Below are positions 32,801-44,900 of a DNA stretch of 64,000 nt, in pieces. The notes beneath the pieces are model-generated. The model had not been told where the DNA came from and did no database searches. It saw nothing but the letters and a program-made list of their open reading frames with translations. Position numbers and translations under genes: made by a program. This stretch comes from Isoetes taiwanensis (Eukaryota > Streptophyta > Lycopodiopsida > Isoetales > Isoetaceae). Each line of letters opens with the position of its first letter. Position 1 is the first letter of the stretch. The stretch covers positions 5,115,821 to 5,179,820 of the forward strand of contig JAJEKV010000057.1 in assembly GCA_021234155.1 (NCBI GenBank), in the 5' to 3' direction.

Positions 32801-34598
32801 TTTAATCGGACTTTTAATCATGACATGATCTTTGCAAGAACAAATCATGATTCAATAGGCAGCCCTAAGTACAATCAGGTGTAATTGTACTTAGGCCAAA
32901 GACGTGGTTATGAGAAAAGATATTCCATAAACAATTAATCTCAAGATAAATCATTATAAGTCACTCATCAGCTTTTAGAATTGCAAGTTCATATGAATAA
33001 AAATACCTTTCCAATTGTATTGTAGTAAAACAAACATGCTGCTCTCGTAAGTGGCAGAAATTTTTGAAGACCATGCATAGCATGCCGTCTTATCAAATGT
33101 CTTTTAAATGACTAGAATAGATTATGAAGTCTTGAGTAGCACCAGCTATCCCGAGCACATCATTAAACAAATGAACATCTTCATCAAAGAAATATAGCAA
33201 GGAGTAAAAGATCCTGTTATCTGCAGTAGAACCAGAGGACAGTTAGCCAAGAACATGGGTAAAAGCCTAAGCTACTAGCAGGCGTCATAAGGTCTTTTAA
33301 GTTTATCACCCTTCACCTTGCTTGTAACTAACAAAAACAAGGATCTAAGAGTAAAAACTATTCCCGAAGAACCTGGGCATAGTTCAACTAGAATGCCTCT
33401 AATTTCACTGTTCTAGGGAAGTTATTTTGCTGCACCAGCATTCTATAGAGGTCTGCACCACATAATTGCTTTAATGGTGGAGGAATACTGCAGACAAGTT
33501 ATACTGCAGACAAATCAAGCTTCGCCATATTCAAATAGTCTATGATACATTTGAGGATTTAAATGGTTTACTTTTGCCCTATGCTATTGCAGCTAAGAGC
33601 CAGGTTTGCTAAGATACTGTTAAAAGCTCCATGCCCTGCAATAAACTATGCAATCAGCTGCATATGACATGAATACTTATAACTTCATGCCTTAAGTTTA
33701 AACATCACATATCCACAACTACATGCAATAGCAAATATGAGGTGTAGATTTACAGCTACATATTAGTGCATATTTATACTGCTGCAATAAGCAATGCACA
33801 TATTAGATCTGCATGTGCCTCAAACAAGATAAAAATGCAACATGCAATTACGAATAAGAGGGGCAGATATATTCAGACCCATTTCTTAAGCCATGAGTGG
33901 CAGATATATAAGTGCATGGCTTTGCATGTTCCAGCTTACCATTCAGAAACCTTAAAAACAAAACTCAGTTATACTTTTAGCACAGCCAAAGCTCATCTAC
34001 ACTTGCAGTCTACTCTGTCCTGAGCTAGATAATGCAAAATTATTATCTGTGACTCTAATTAGGATATTACCATTGCCTTTCAAAAGCATGTTCACTTCAC
34101 AAATTATTCCAGCAACATGCACAAGCAATTAGTGATGTGCATTCGCTTTTATCCTAGTCCCTAGAGCATCCACTATGCAAATTTAAGCTTGTGCTCGGCT
34201 CATATGAACTTATCTAACCAGGCCAGGTTCATTGAACTACCATCATCTTCAACGGACTCTTTGAGATAAGAGAGCCCTTTTTAACTTCAAGCATTCAGAC
34301 AGTAAAGCAGCCAGTTTTGCTAAGACAATCCCAATAGCAACCACGTTTACACCATGCATAAACTATATTGCAATCGGCCGTCTCAAATCAATATATATTC
34401 ACAACCTCAAACAGCTTTTTTGAGCCAAATATGGTTTGACGACTTCATATAATGTCATCTAATAGCAGCGACACATGAAAACATGCAAATCAACATGTTT
34501 TATTTATAATAAAACATCAATTACTTTCAATTTTAGAAACATTTGGACCCCTTTATGCTAGAAAGTTAGGAAATGCGGTTCTGGCCTGGCGTAAAAAA
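32801..34598. other. intergenic, no supported gene; possibly a diverged array-unit relative
   Basis: AT-rich DNA without a convincing ORF. A stretch near 33257-33330 (TACTAGCAGGCGTCATAAGG, then CACCCTTCACCTTGCTTG) resembles the array-unit segment GCTAGCAGGTAAGCAATAAG...CGCCCTTCACCTAGTTG. Part of this region may therefore be an old, diverged copy of the array unit. Confidence 0.4.
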
Positions 34599-34980
34599 CA
34601 GGGATAGGTTCAATACGCTGTACGTTTTATACGGAATACGTATGAATTGTATGATACGGCACATATTTGCCGTATAAAACGTAAAAAATACGGCAAAAAA
34701 ATACGGCGTCGGAAGATTTTCGCGTCTGCCGAAAACAACGCGGAAAGCGTCTGGCGAAAATTTTCGGCGTCGCGAAAGCGATGAAAACCGCTTCTGTGAG
34801 CGCCAAAAAAAAAAAAAAAAAAAACCTCAGATCGCTGCACGCGATACGGAAAAATTTTTTTCTGATTTAAAATTTTTTTCACAGACGCTGGAATTCTTTC
34901 AGATAAACGCGAAAATACTTTCGGCGTCGCTAAGCGATCTGAAAGGTTTCGCGTCTGTGAAAAAAAAAAAAAAAAAAAAA
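34599..34980. repeat. AT-rich TIR element, inverted orientation, truncated at the array start
   Basis: It starts CAGGGATAGGTTCAATAC (reverse orientation of the family) and ends in a 20-A run directly at array unit 1. No second TIR. Confidence 0.6.
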
Positions 34981-35398
34981 CCCCCGCCCAAACTAGCTTC
35001 AGACAAAAGCCATACTAGCATGACTATCTACCTCGGTCAATCCCTTGGTAGACTTATCCAGCCATACATGGACTAGGCTAATCCAAGATGGTACTCCATA
35101 TCCATGGTCCATGATACTTATCAAGACATACAAAACTAGCCTAATCTTATAAGTCTTGAACAACAAAAATGACTTTTATGAATCAAAAGACCAAAATACT
35201 AAATTTAATAAAGACCTTTGGCATGTTTTTACAGAACTGTGCCTGTTCATACAGGTCAATACATGTTTTAAACGATTTCTTCGCAAGTACATCATTAGCC
35301 CACAAACCATGCAGGCTTATCATTCCAGCATCAACCTACAAACTTATGCAAGCTAATCTGTTTACACACATCTCCAAGTTTTACTTCGATTGAATGCT

Positions 35399-36189
35399 AT
35401 TGATGGCTGCTGCACTCCCTGCAGTAGGAGAAGGCCCGCACTCCCTGTGGGTTGCTTATGGCACTCCAAGTGCTGAGATCAGCTCAGACCTGTTCTTTGC
35501 AGACCGACCTCTGTGCTGCTTGGTATGAATGCCTCTGGAGCAGAAATAAAGTCCTTCCCCTTTCCCAGCTAGGGGGAGATTAGGATCGAAGGACAAGTCA
35601 CAACTGGATAGTATGGGCTAAGGAAGAGATTAAACGAGGAAGTCCTTATCAGTTGCTCACTCATTCCATGTTCTTGCGTTCCAGGGGGAACCTGAACTAG
35701 GAACCTCGAGTGAGTTGATCTTCTTGAAGCTGGAGTATATGCGGGCAGGTGTAGCAGCACTGGAGAGTGAGTGGACACCCCTTCTGGGGCAGGCTTGTGT
35801 GATGTGCTTCTTTGCTAGAAGAAGGTGCAGACATCCGTAGTCTGAGAAATGGAAGGGAGAACCACTTATAGTATAGCAAGGTAGCATGATAGTCCATGCC
35901 AAGTTAACGCGCAGGATGAAATTCGCTTCTGGGTGCTCTTCAACTGTTTGTATCTGTCGGTTATGAGCTTCAGATGGCTTTAACTTCGGACCTTACAGTA
36001 ATCTTTTCCATTTGTCCAGCTGAAAGGAATGATACTTGTCCCTCGATCTGTAGTCTTGGATTAATGGGTAGACCATTGTATGTAAAGTTATATCCGGCCT
36101 ATTGTGGAGCCATTCCAATAAGGTCTTGTACCCCCCTTTTTTTTTCGGTTTAATAAAATCAAAATATCTTGCATCCAAAAAAAAAAAAA
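35399..36189 (+). mobile_element. poly-A-tailed retroinsertion of 791 bp in array unit 1
   Basis: It is flanked by GAATGCT duplicates (35392-35398 and 36190-36196) and ends GGTTTAATAAAATC...CATCC plus A12. Other units have the uninterrupted GAATGCTTTGTATA site. Size, tail and target duplication indicate LINE-mobilised DNA: a 5'-truncated LINE 3' end or processed transcript. No coding match recognised. Confidence 0.8.
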
Positions 36190-37217
36190 GAATGCTTTGT
36201 ATATATGGATAATCCAAAAAGGAAGGATCTCACCAATATGTAGACCTTCCTCAAAGTATAAGAGTGATTGTCTATAATCATATCTTCAAATCACCAATTC
36301 TGAAATAATACTTCTAAGAGATGAAGTCTTGGTTACCTGCAGCCAAACCAATTACAAGTTAGCCTGATAAGGGTAAATGTAAAGCAGCTAGCAGGTAAGC
36401 AATAAGACTTCATGGCTTTTCGCCCTTCACCTAGTTGTATTGTATCCATCTATTTTCAATAAAAAATGCTAAACAAAATGTGAATCTTTATGTTAGCATC
36501 ATCAATCCTCCAAATACTAGTGGATCATGATTTTTACATGAGCATCATTAAACAAGCCATAGACTTTGAGCATGCGTTAGTACTCAAATTACAATGCAAA
36601 TACTCAAAACTTGTTTAGAAAAGCTAATTACATACATTTCTTAAAGCTTATAAGTTCATATGCATATGAACTCATCAATCTTTACAAAAAACCAAATCTA
36701 GGTATGCCAAAAATACAAAGAAAGTACTTGCTGCCATAAAATTACAGCTCTTAGAAAAAATGGCATAACTCTCTGTAGGAAGCTCTGTTTTTCTATTATT
36801 TATATGTTTCGGAAACGGCAACATATGCTCTACCATTTCAAGTAAAAATCGTCTGATTTTAAAAAAAAATGCTGCATCAAAAATTGATTTCCGGAATCAG
36901 ACCTAAATGCCCTTACCGCTTTCAAATGAAAGTTTGTGATCCAAAAGTTTATTCTTAAGATCTGTAGCCACATAACAAGATGATTTAGGGAACAAAAGGC
37001 CACACCTAAGAAGTGTTCTTGATGTGGGCTTTGTCCAAAAAAAAGGCTGGTTTATATCGATCCATAGCGCCTCATCATGCTAAAGCTGCAGCTTTTGCTA
37101 TGCATCGGCAAGGTTTGTGCCATCCTGATCATAGTGCTTATGAAATGAAGCGGCAAGAAGGCGCTCTCCTTGTTTGCCATTGAAGAGAAGAAAGGATGCC
37201 ACAATGGTGATAACTAC

Positions 37218-37538
37218 GGGTAAAAGCATGTTAGGGTGTCCCTTAAAAAGTATTATTTAGTGACCAAAAAAGTACCTAAAAAGGTACCCAAGACTGGGTA
37301 CTGGGTACCTGTGTAATATCTCAATAAAAAGTACACTCTAGAACTTTTATATATATTCTGGTCTCCAGTAGCATTATCTTTATCTTAACTTTGAATATTA
37401 ATGCGTCCTTGACTTTTATTTTGGACTTTCGTACTAGTTTTAATGAAAATAAAAATGAGAAAGTACCCAGTTCTGAAGTACCTAGTGTATGTACTTTTGC
37501 AGGTTCCAAAAGTGGTACACCCTAACATGCTTTTACCC
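37218..37538. mobile_element. MITE, 321 bp, 22-bp perfect TIR, CTAC duplication
   Basis: The ends are GGGTAAAAGCATGTTAGGG... and its exact reverse complement, 22 bp each. It is flanked by CTAC (37214-37217 and 37539-37542). Units 2, 3 and 4 keep the empty site AACTACCTCCATT. Inside are GTACC/GGTACC-rich words (AAGTACCTAAAAAGGTACCC). A 4-bp duplication does not fit hAT, Mutator, CACTA or Tc1; superfamily undetermined. Confidence 0.85.
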
Positions 37539-40500
37539 CTACCTCCATTATCAGCCATAAAATAGACATGTCTTTTTTATAATATAAATATAAAATTTCA
37601 AACCTACATGGTCCATTTTTTCAAATGACATTTGAGTCCCATAAAATACTCTAATTTTCTACAATTGAATGTGCTTTCTCTTGTGAAAATGAATGCATGC
37701 AACCATTTTCTAAAAGTGAGACACTTGGCAAACATGCCATGCCATCCCATAATTAAAAAGTAAGTGCTTTTCTATAAATTTGACATACCTTGTTCTAAGG
37801 TCTCATAAGATCAAACTGATGCGATCTATTAAGCAATAGGGTCAACATACAATGTTTTCAAATAGTAGTATCTATGTATTCCAATATTATTCCCAAACAT
37901 AAGAGAAATAAGAAAAGAATAACATTTTGGAGCCAAACGTGCACAACAAGTTTTGAAAATGTGCACAACAAGTTTTGTGAATATGGCACATGCTCCACCA
38001 CGTACCTGCTTGCACATGCATGTACCGTAGGATAGGACAAACCACTGCTTGTCATACTGTAATCATAGGGCGGACATGACCCTACTATTACAGCAGGGGT
38101 CATGTCTTACCCTATAATTACAATTAACTTAAATATGAATAATTGAAAAATGCACAAAAATACCTCTGTACATGTGCTTCGATTTCTTGTAACACTTCAT
38201 ATGCTCATTTAAGCTTTGAAGAATATTTGTTTGTACTCAGTTCCTGCTATTTAGAGCATGCTGAATTTTCCTGTAACTCGGTCCATAAATGGCAATTGAG
38301 AGTTTTAGGCCAAATGGCCTTAAAGGGAAATTATCCCTTGTATGTTTGAGCACTATGCTCTTGAGATTTTTTTCCACATGGCCTTAAAGGAAAATTATCC
38401 CATATATATATGAGCACTATGCTCTTGTTCATCATAATTCAAAAGATGTTCAAGAATGGAGGTCAAGTGTACATCATTACCAATGCCATTTTGGAACATT
38501 TGATTTACTCGAAATGAGGTCGAATGGCACTTCATTATGAAATATCATCTCAAGTATTTGATTTACCTGTACAAATGTAAATCCACAACATGCAAACATG
38601 TATGAGATATAAAATACTCAACATCTCAACTTTGTAGATCATAATATAGAGAAAGAATAAGAGTCTGATTGTTGTACCATTGACCAATGGATAAGAGCAA
38701 CATTGGTAAAACCAATGAATGGAAGTATCTAAAAAAAACCCGCCCAAACTAGCTTCAGACAAAAGCCATACTAGCATGACTATCTACCTCGGTCAATCCC
38801 TTGGTAGACTTATCCAGCCATACATGGACTAGGCTAATCCAAGATGGTACTCCATATCCATGGTCCATGATACTTATCAAGACATACAAAACTAGCCTAA
38901 TCTTATAAGTCTTGAACAGCAAAAATGACTTTTATGAATCAAAAGACCAAAATACTAAATTTAATAAAGACCTTTGGCATGTTTTTACAGAACTGTGCCT
39001 GTTCATACAGGTCAATACATGTTTTAAACGATTTCTTCGCAAGTACATCATTAGCCCACAAACCATGCAGGCTTATCATTCCAGCATCAACCTACAAACT
39101 GTTTACACACATCTCCAAGTTTTACTTCAATTGAATGCTTTGTATATATGGATAATCCAAAAAGGAAGGATCTCACCAATATGTAGATCTTCCTCAAAGT
39201 ATAAGAGTGATTGTCTATAATCATACCTTCAAGTCACCAATTCTGAAATAATACTTCTAAGAGATGAAGTCTTGGTTACCTGCAGCCAAACCAATTACAA
39301 GTTAGCCTGATAAGGGTAAATGTAAAGCAGGTAGCAGGTAAGCAATAAGACTTCATGGCTTTTCGCCCTTCACCTAGTTGTATTGTATCCATCTATTTTC
39401 AATAAAAAAATGCTAAACAAAATGTGAATCTCTATGTTAGCATCATCAAAAGTACTTGCTGCCATAAAATTACAGCTCTTAGAAAAAATGGCATAACTCT
39501 CTGTAGGAAGCTCTGTTTTTCTATTATTTATATGTTTCGGAAACGGCAACATATGCTCTACCATTTCAAGTAAAAACAGTCTGATTTTTAAAAAAAATGC
39601 TGCATAAAAAATTGATTTCCGGAATCAGACCTAAATGCCCTTACCTCTTTCAAATGAAAGTTTGTGATCCAAAAGTTTATTCTTAAGATCTGTAGCCACA
39701 TAACAAGATGATTTAGGGAACAAAAGGCCACACCTAAGAAGTGTTCTTGATGTGGGCTTTGTCCAAAAAAATGGCTGGTATATATCGATCCATAGCGCCT
39801 CATCATGTTAAAGCTGCAGCTTTTGCTATGCATCGGCAAGGTTTCTGCCATCCTGATCATAGTGCTTATGAAATGAAGCGGCAAGAAGGCGCTCTCCTTG
39901 TTTGCCATTGAAGAGAAGAAAGGATGCCACAATGGTGATAACTACCTCCATTATCAGCCATAAAATAGACATGTCTTTTTTATAATATAAATATAAAATT
40001 TCAAACCTACATGGTCCATTTTTGCAAATGACATTTGAGTCCCATAAAATATTCTAATTTTCTACAATTGAACGTGCTTTCTCTTGTGAAAATGAATGCA
40101 TGCAACCATTTTCTAAAAGTGAGACACTTGGCAAACATGCCATGCCATCCCATAATTAAAAAGTAAGTGCTTTTCTATAAATTTGACATACCTTGTTCTA
40201 AGGTCTCATAAGATCAAACTGATGCGATCTATTAAGCAATAGGGTCAACATACAATGTTTTCAAATAGTAGTATCTATGTATTCCAATATTATTCCCAAA
40301 CATAAGAGAAATAAGAAAAGAATAATATTTTGGAGCCAAAAGTGCACAACAAGTTTTGAAAATGTGCACAACAAGTTTTGTGAATATGGCACATGCTCCA
40401 CCACGTACCTGCTTGCACATGTATGTAGCCATCTTGGAATATCATTTAATCACAATTAAAAAAATCCTACCTCCAACCGTAGGATAGGACAGACCACTGC

Positions 40501-40705
40501 TTGTCATACTGTAATCATAGGGCGGACATGACCCTACTATTACAGCAGGGGTCATGTCTTACCCTATAATTACAATTAACTTAAATATGAATAATTGAAA
40601 AATGCACAAAAATACCTCTGTACATGTGCTTCGATTTCTTGTAACACTTCATATGCTCATTTAAGCTTTGAAGAATATTTGTTTGTACTCAGTTCCTGCT
40701 ATTTA

Positions 40706-41484
40706 CACTACTAGAGGATGGGTTGTTTGCGACGTCAGTTTGCGACGTATATGAAACGTCCACGTCGCAAAAATCGCGTACGTTCCCATGACGTCGCACA
40801 AAATTTAAACGACGTCGCAGATAAAATGTCCCACGTCGCAGTTGGAACGTCTGGTCAGACGTCGCAATGGCAAAAATCGAGTACGTTCCTACGACATTGC
40901 ACAAAATTCAAACAACGTCGCAAATAGAACGTCAGACGTCACAGTTAGAACGTCTAGCCAGACGTCGCAATTGCCTACTACGTGCCACGTCCCATTAGCG
41001 ACGTACCACGTTGCAAGTGCAACGTCATTACAACGTAAAACGTAGCAATTGCAACGTCTCATTATGACTTAAAGAATAAATACAGAATAAATACAGAATA
41101 AATACAAATATGAGTTATTAAGGTGTTGGTAAGGCCTCAGGTTTGTTAGCCGAAGGTTAGGGGTTCAAGTCCACGAAAAAACATTTTGGGCGCACATATA
41201 TGTACGTCTTAGCAACATGTAAGCGACATATTTAGCGTATTTTTGTACGTATTTGGGACGTCCATGACGTCTCTAATACATTGCAAATGCGACGTGACGT
41301 CGCATATGCGACGTGACGTCGCGCTGCGACGAATCCACGGCGACGTCATTCGACGAATCCACGGCGACGTCATTTGCGATGAGCGGGAAACGTTATTAAA
41401 GCGTGTGCATGCGACGTTTGATGTCCTCGTTACGTCGCTAAGATGTCGCAAACGACGTCGCAAACTGCCTATTCTGTAATAGTG
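40706..41484. mobile_element. CACTA-type non-autonomous DNA transposon, 779 bp, TTA duplication
   Basis: The 5' end is CACTACTAGAGGATGGGTTG and the 3' end the complement of CACTATTACAGAATAGGCAG, both continuing TTTGCGACG (about 28-bp imperfect TIR). It is flanked by TTA (40703-40705, 41485-41487). Units 1, 3 and 4 have the empty site GCTATTTAGAGCATG. The interior is dense in ACGTCGCAA/TTGCGACGT words in both orientations, plus three AGAATAAATAC repeats (41070-41105) and a tRNA-like stretch. Confidence 0.88.
41121..41175 (+). other. tRNA-like / pol III B-box-like fragment inside the CACTA-type element
   Basis: GGTGTTGGTAAGGCCTCAGG is followed by GGTTAGGGGTTCAAGTCCAC, where GGTTCAAGTCC matches the pol III B box and T-arm. 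No complete cloverleaf can be drawn, so it is not annotated as a tRNA. Confidence 0.4.
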
Positions 41485-41972
41485 TTAGAGCATGCTGAAT
41501 TTTCCTGTAAGTCGGTCCATAAATGGCAATTGAGAGTTTTAGGCCAAATGGCCTTAAAGGGAAATTATCCCTTGTATGTTTGAGCACTATGCTCTTGAGA
41601 TTTTTTGCCACATGGCCTTAAAGGAAAATTATCCCATATATATATGAGCACTATGCTCTTGTTCATCATAATTCAAAAGATGTTCAAGAATGGAGGTCAA
41701 GAGTACATCATTACCAACGCCATTTTGGAACATTTGATTTACTCGAAATGAGGTCGAATGGCACTTCATTATGAAATATCATCTCAAGTATTTGATTTAC
41801 CTGTACAAATGTAAATCCACAACATGCAAACATGTATGAGATATAAAATACTCAACATCTCAACTTTGTAGATCATAATATAGAGAAAGAATAAGAGTCT
41901 GCTTGTTGTACCATTGACCAATGGATAAGAGCAACATTGGTAAAACCAATGAATGGAAGTATCTAAAAAAAA

Positions 41973-44900
41973 CCCGCCCAAACTAGCTTTGGACAAAAAG
42001 CCATACTAGCATGACTATCTACCTCGGTCAATCCCTTGGTAGACTTATCCAGCCATACATGGACTAGGCTAATCCAAGATGGTACTCCATATCCATGGTC
42101 CATGATACTTATCAAGACATACAAAACTAGCCTAATCTTATAAGTCTTGAACAGCAGAAATGACTTTTATGAATCAAAAGACCAAAATACTAAATTTAAT
42201 AAAGACCTTTGGCATGTTTTTACAGAACTGTGCCTGTTCATACAGGTCAATACATGTTTTAAACGATTTCTTCTTAAGTACATCATTAGCCCACAAACCA
42301 TGCGGGGTGCTTATCATTCCAAAGATCAACCTACAAACTTATGCAAGCTAATCTGTTTACACACATCTCCAAGTTTTACTTCGATTGAATGCTTTGTATA
42401 TATGGATAATCCAAAAAGGAAGGATCTCACCAATATGTAGATCTTCCTCAAAGTATAAGAGTGATTGTCTATAATCATATCTTCAAGTCACCAATTCTGA
42501 AATAATACTTCTAAGAGATGAAGTCTTGGTTACCTGCAGCCAAACCAATTACAAGTTAGCCTGATAAGGGTAAATGTAAAGCGACTAGGTGTAAGCAATA
42601 AGACTTCATGGCTTTTCGCCCTTCACCTAGTTGTATTGTATCCATCTATTTTCAATAAAAAATGCTAAACAAAATGTGAATCTTTATGTTAGCATCATCA
42701 ATCCTCCAACTACTAGTCGATCATGATTTTTACATGAGCATCATTAAACAAGCCATAGACTTTGAGCATGCGTTAGTACTCAAATTACAATGCAAATACT
42801 CAAAACTTGTTTACAAAAGCTAATTACATACATTTCTTAAAGCTTATAAGTTCATATGCATATGAACTCATCAATCTTTACAAAAAACCAAATCTAGGTA
42901 TGCCAAAAATACAAAGAAAGTACTTGCTGCCATAAAATTACAGCTCTTAGAAAAAGTGGCATAACTCTCTGTAGGAAGCTCTGTTTTTCTATTATTTATA
43001 TGTTTCGGAAACGGCAACATATGCTCTACCATTTCAAGTAAAAACAGTCTGATTTTTAAAAAAAATGCTGCATCAAAAATTGATTTCCGGAATCAGACCT
43101 AAATGCCCTTACCGCTTTCAAATGAAAGTTTGTGATCCAAAAGTTTATTCTTAAGATCTGTAGCCACATAACAAGATGATTTAGGGAACAAAAGGCCACA
43201 CCTAAGAAGTGTTCTTGATGTGGGCTTTGTCCAAAAAAAAAGGCTGGTTTATATCGATCCATAGCGCCTCATCATGCTAAAGCTGCAGCTTTTGCTATGC
43301 ATCGGCAAGGTTTGTGCCATCCTGATCATAGTGCTTATGAAATGAAGCGGCAAGAAGGCGCTCTCCTTGTTTGCCGTTGAAGAGAAGAAAGGATGCCACA
43401 ATGGTGATAACTACCTCCATTATCAGCCATAAAATAGACATGTCTTTTTTATAATCTTCCTATATATATGATTACTATTTGGTTTTTGGAATTATAAATA
43501 TGTAACTTTCCGGCATGAAATTAGTGTGATTTTTAGTTTTTGGAATTACTGAGTTTTTAGAATGGTTTTTCCGGCATGTTTTTGCGTGAGTCGGTTCTAT
43601 CTATTTTTAACAAGCGCGCCCTCTGTTCCATGGCGATCTCTGCAAACACTGTGCCAGAGATCAAAATTGACAGAAAAAACCCGAAAGCAATCTCGAATTT
43701 TGGCGCCTATGTTGCTTTGGAAAAACGGGTAAAACAAAGGGCGCATCTCCGACGCTCCTGGCCTTGACTCCTAATTCGATCAGCTTGTTTCTAGATTTCT
43801 GTCTCAGATTCCAGGTTTATAGTTGCAACCCTTGCTGTAGCTCTATGGGTTTGTCACCAAAAATTGAAAACCCACCGGCGCCTATGGTAGGCGACTCGGC
43901 AATAGCTAGCCAAATTTGGAGATCTTAGGGAGCAACCCACTAATTCCTTCTGAGCACTGCCCAGGCCAGCATAAAATTCTTGAGCATGTTGATGCCAAAA
44001 AATTGATGTAGCTTAGGACATCCGATTTTGGACTCAGATGGGCGACCGCTCTTTTCAAAAATCTCTGTTCTTTCGAGCCTAAAAACAAATGAAATCCTCT
44101 GTTCAAATCCTAATTACAAAAAGATTTACAGTTACATGGACACTGTGAACGGATTTGTAGCCCATTTGATGCCGGAAGCCGTAGAGGCTGCATGCAATAG
44201 GCATGAGCCTTTCCGGGCCTGAGCCGTGCATTTTGCAGCAAGATAAGAATGCAGCTGCCTCAATTGCACAACTCAAAAGGCAATCCAGGCCATCGGAAAG
44301 CACAATTAGTTAAATCAAAATTAAAATGATCCAATCCAACTCCTTTTTCAGATGCCACAGTAAGAAGCTGATTTATGTCTTGGATCTCAAGCCTCTGGAT
44401 TGCAATAATAATCTGATGTGAAAGGGAAATTTAAGCCTATCATGAATTATGGCAAAGAAATTTGCAGTTCTTTGCGTTATTCTGTTTTACGCAACTCTAT
44501 AACATACGGACCCACAGAAAACTTAAGTTATGCCATGCAGGGGATCCAACTCAGTTGGATCCATTGTCAAGCTATAAAAACACCAAGAAGGGGACTACTA
44601 GAAGGACAATGTGTAACTTGGTATGGAAAATTCAATCTATTTTTCTTTCAATATTGCCATTGTTTCCTGCAATATGATTTTGCAAGGACAACACATGGAT
44701 TTTGCTATGGTGCAACGAGTGTTTTACTTTCATTAATCATTATATGTCATACATATCTTGGTGCAATTTTCGTACATTTGCAAGCATATTACATGGTGCT
44801 TCTTTAGGATGCAGAAAATTTTTTCTAGAAAGTAGTAAATGCTAATGCTAATGGTAAAGCGGTAAAGCCTTACCTCAACATGTACTTCCTAGGACCATTG

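Larger units (their letters stand above)
34983..38738. repeat. tandem array unit 1 (subtype A), 3756 bp with two insertions
   Basis: The unit starts CCCGCCCAAACTAGCTTCAG. Subtype A carries an extra block of about 216 bp (36505-36720) and variants such as GGCTGGTTTATATCG and AAGGTTTGTGCC. Removing the poly-A insertion (35399-36189) and the MITE (37218-37538) with their target duplications leaves about 2.63 kb. A 50-bp deletion near 38019 removes AGCCATCTTGGAATATC-type sequence. No gene recognised; recurring short ORFs look fortuitous. Confidence 0.9.
38739..41972. repeat. tandem array unit 2 (subtype B), 3234 bp with a CACTA-like insertion
   Basis: Subtype B lacks the 216-bp block and has GGCTGGTATATATCG, CATCATGTTAAAG and AAGGTTTCTGCC. 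Without the element at 40706-41484 it is about 2.45 kb. No gene recognised. Confidence 0.9.

Noticed and set aside
41121-41175. tRNA gene
   Set aside because: The B-box/T-arm resembles a tRNA, but no full cloverleaf, anticodon arm or terminator; kept only as tRNA-like.
44462-44677. GDPTQLDP in a translated ORF, recalling helicase GDxxQL motifs
   Set aside because: No neighbouring helicase motifs, short frame inside a non-autonomous Helitron; likely chance.
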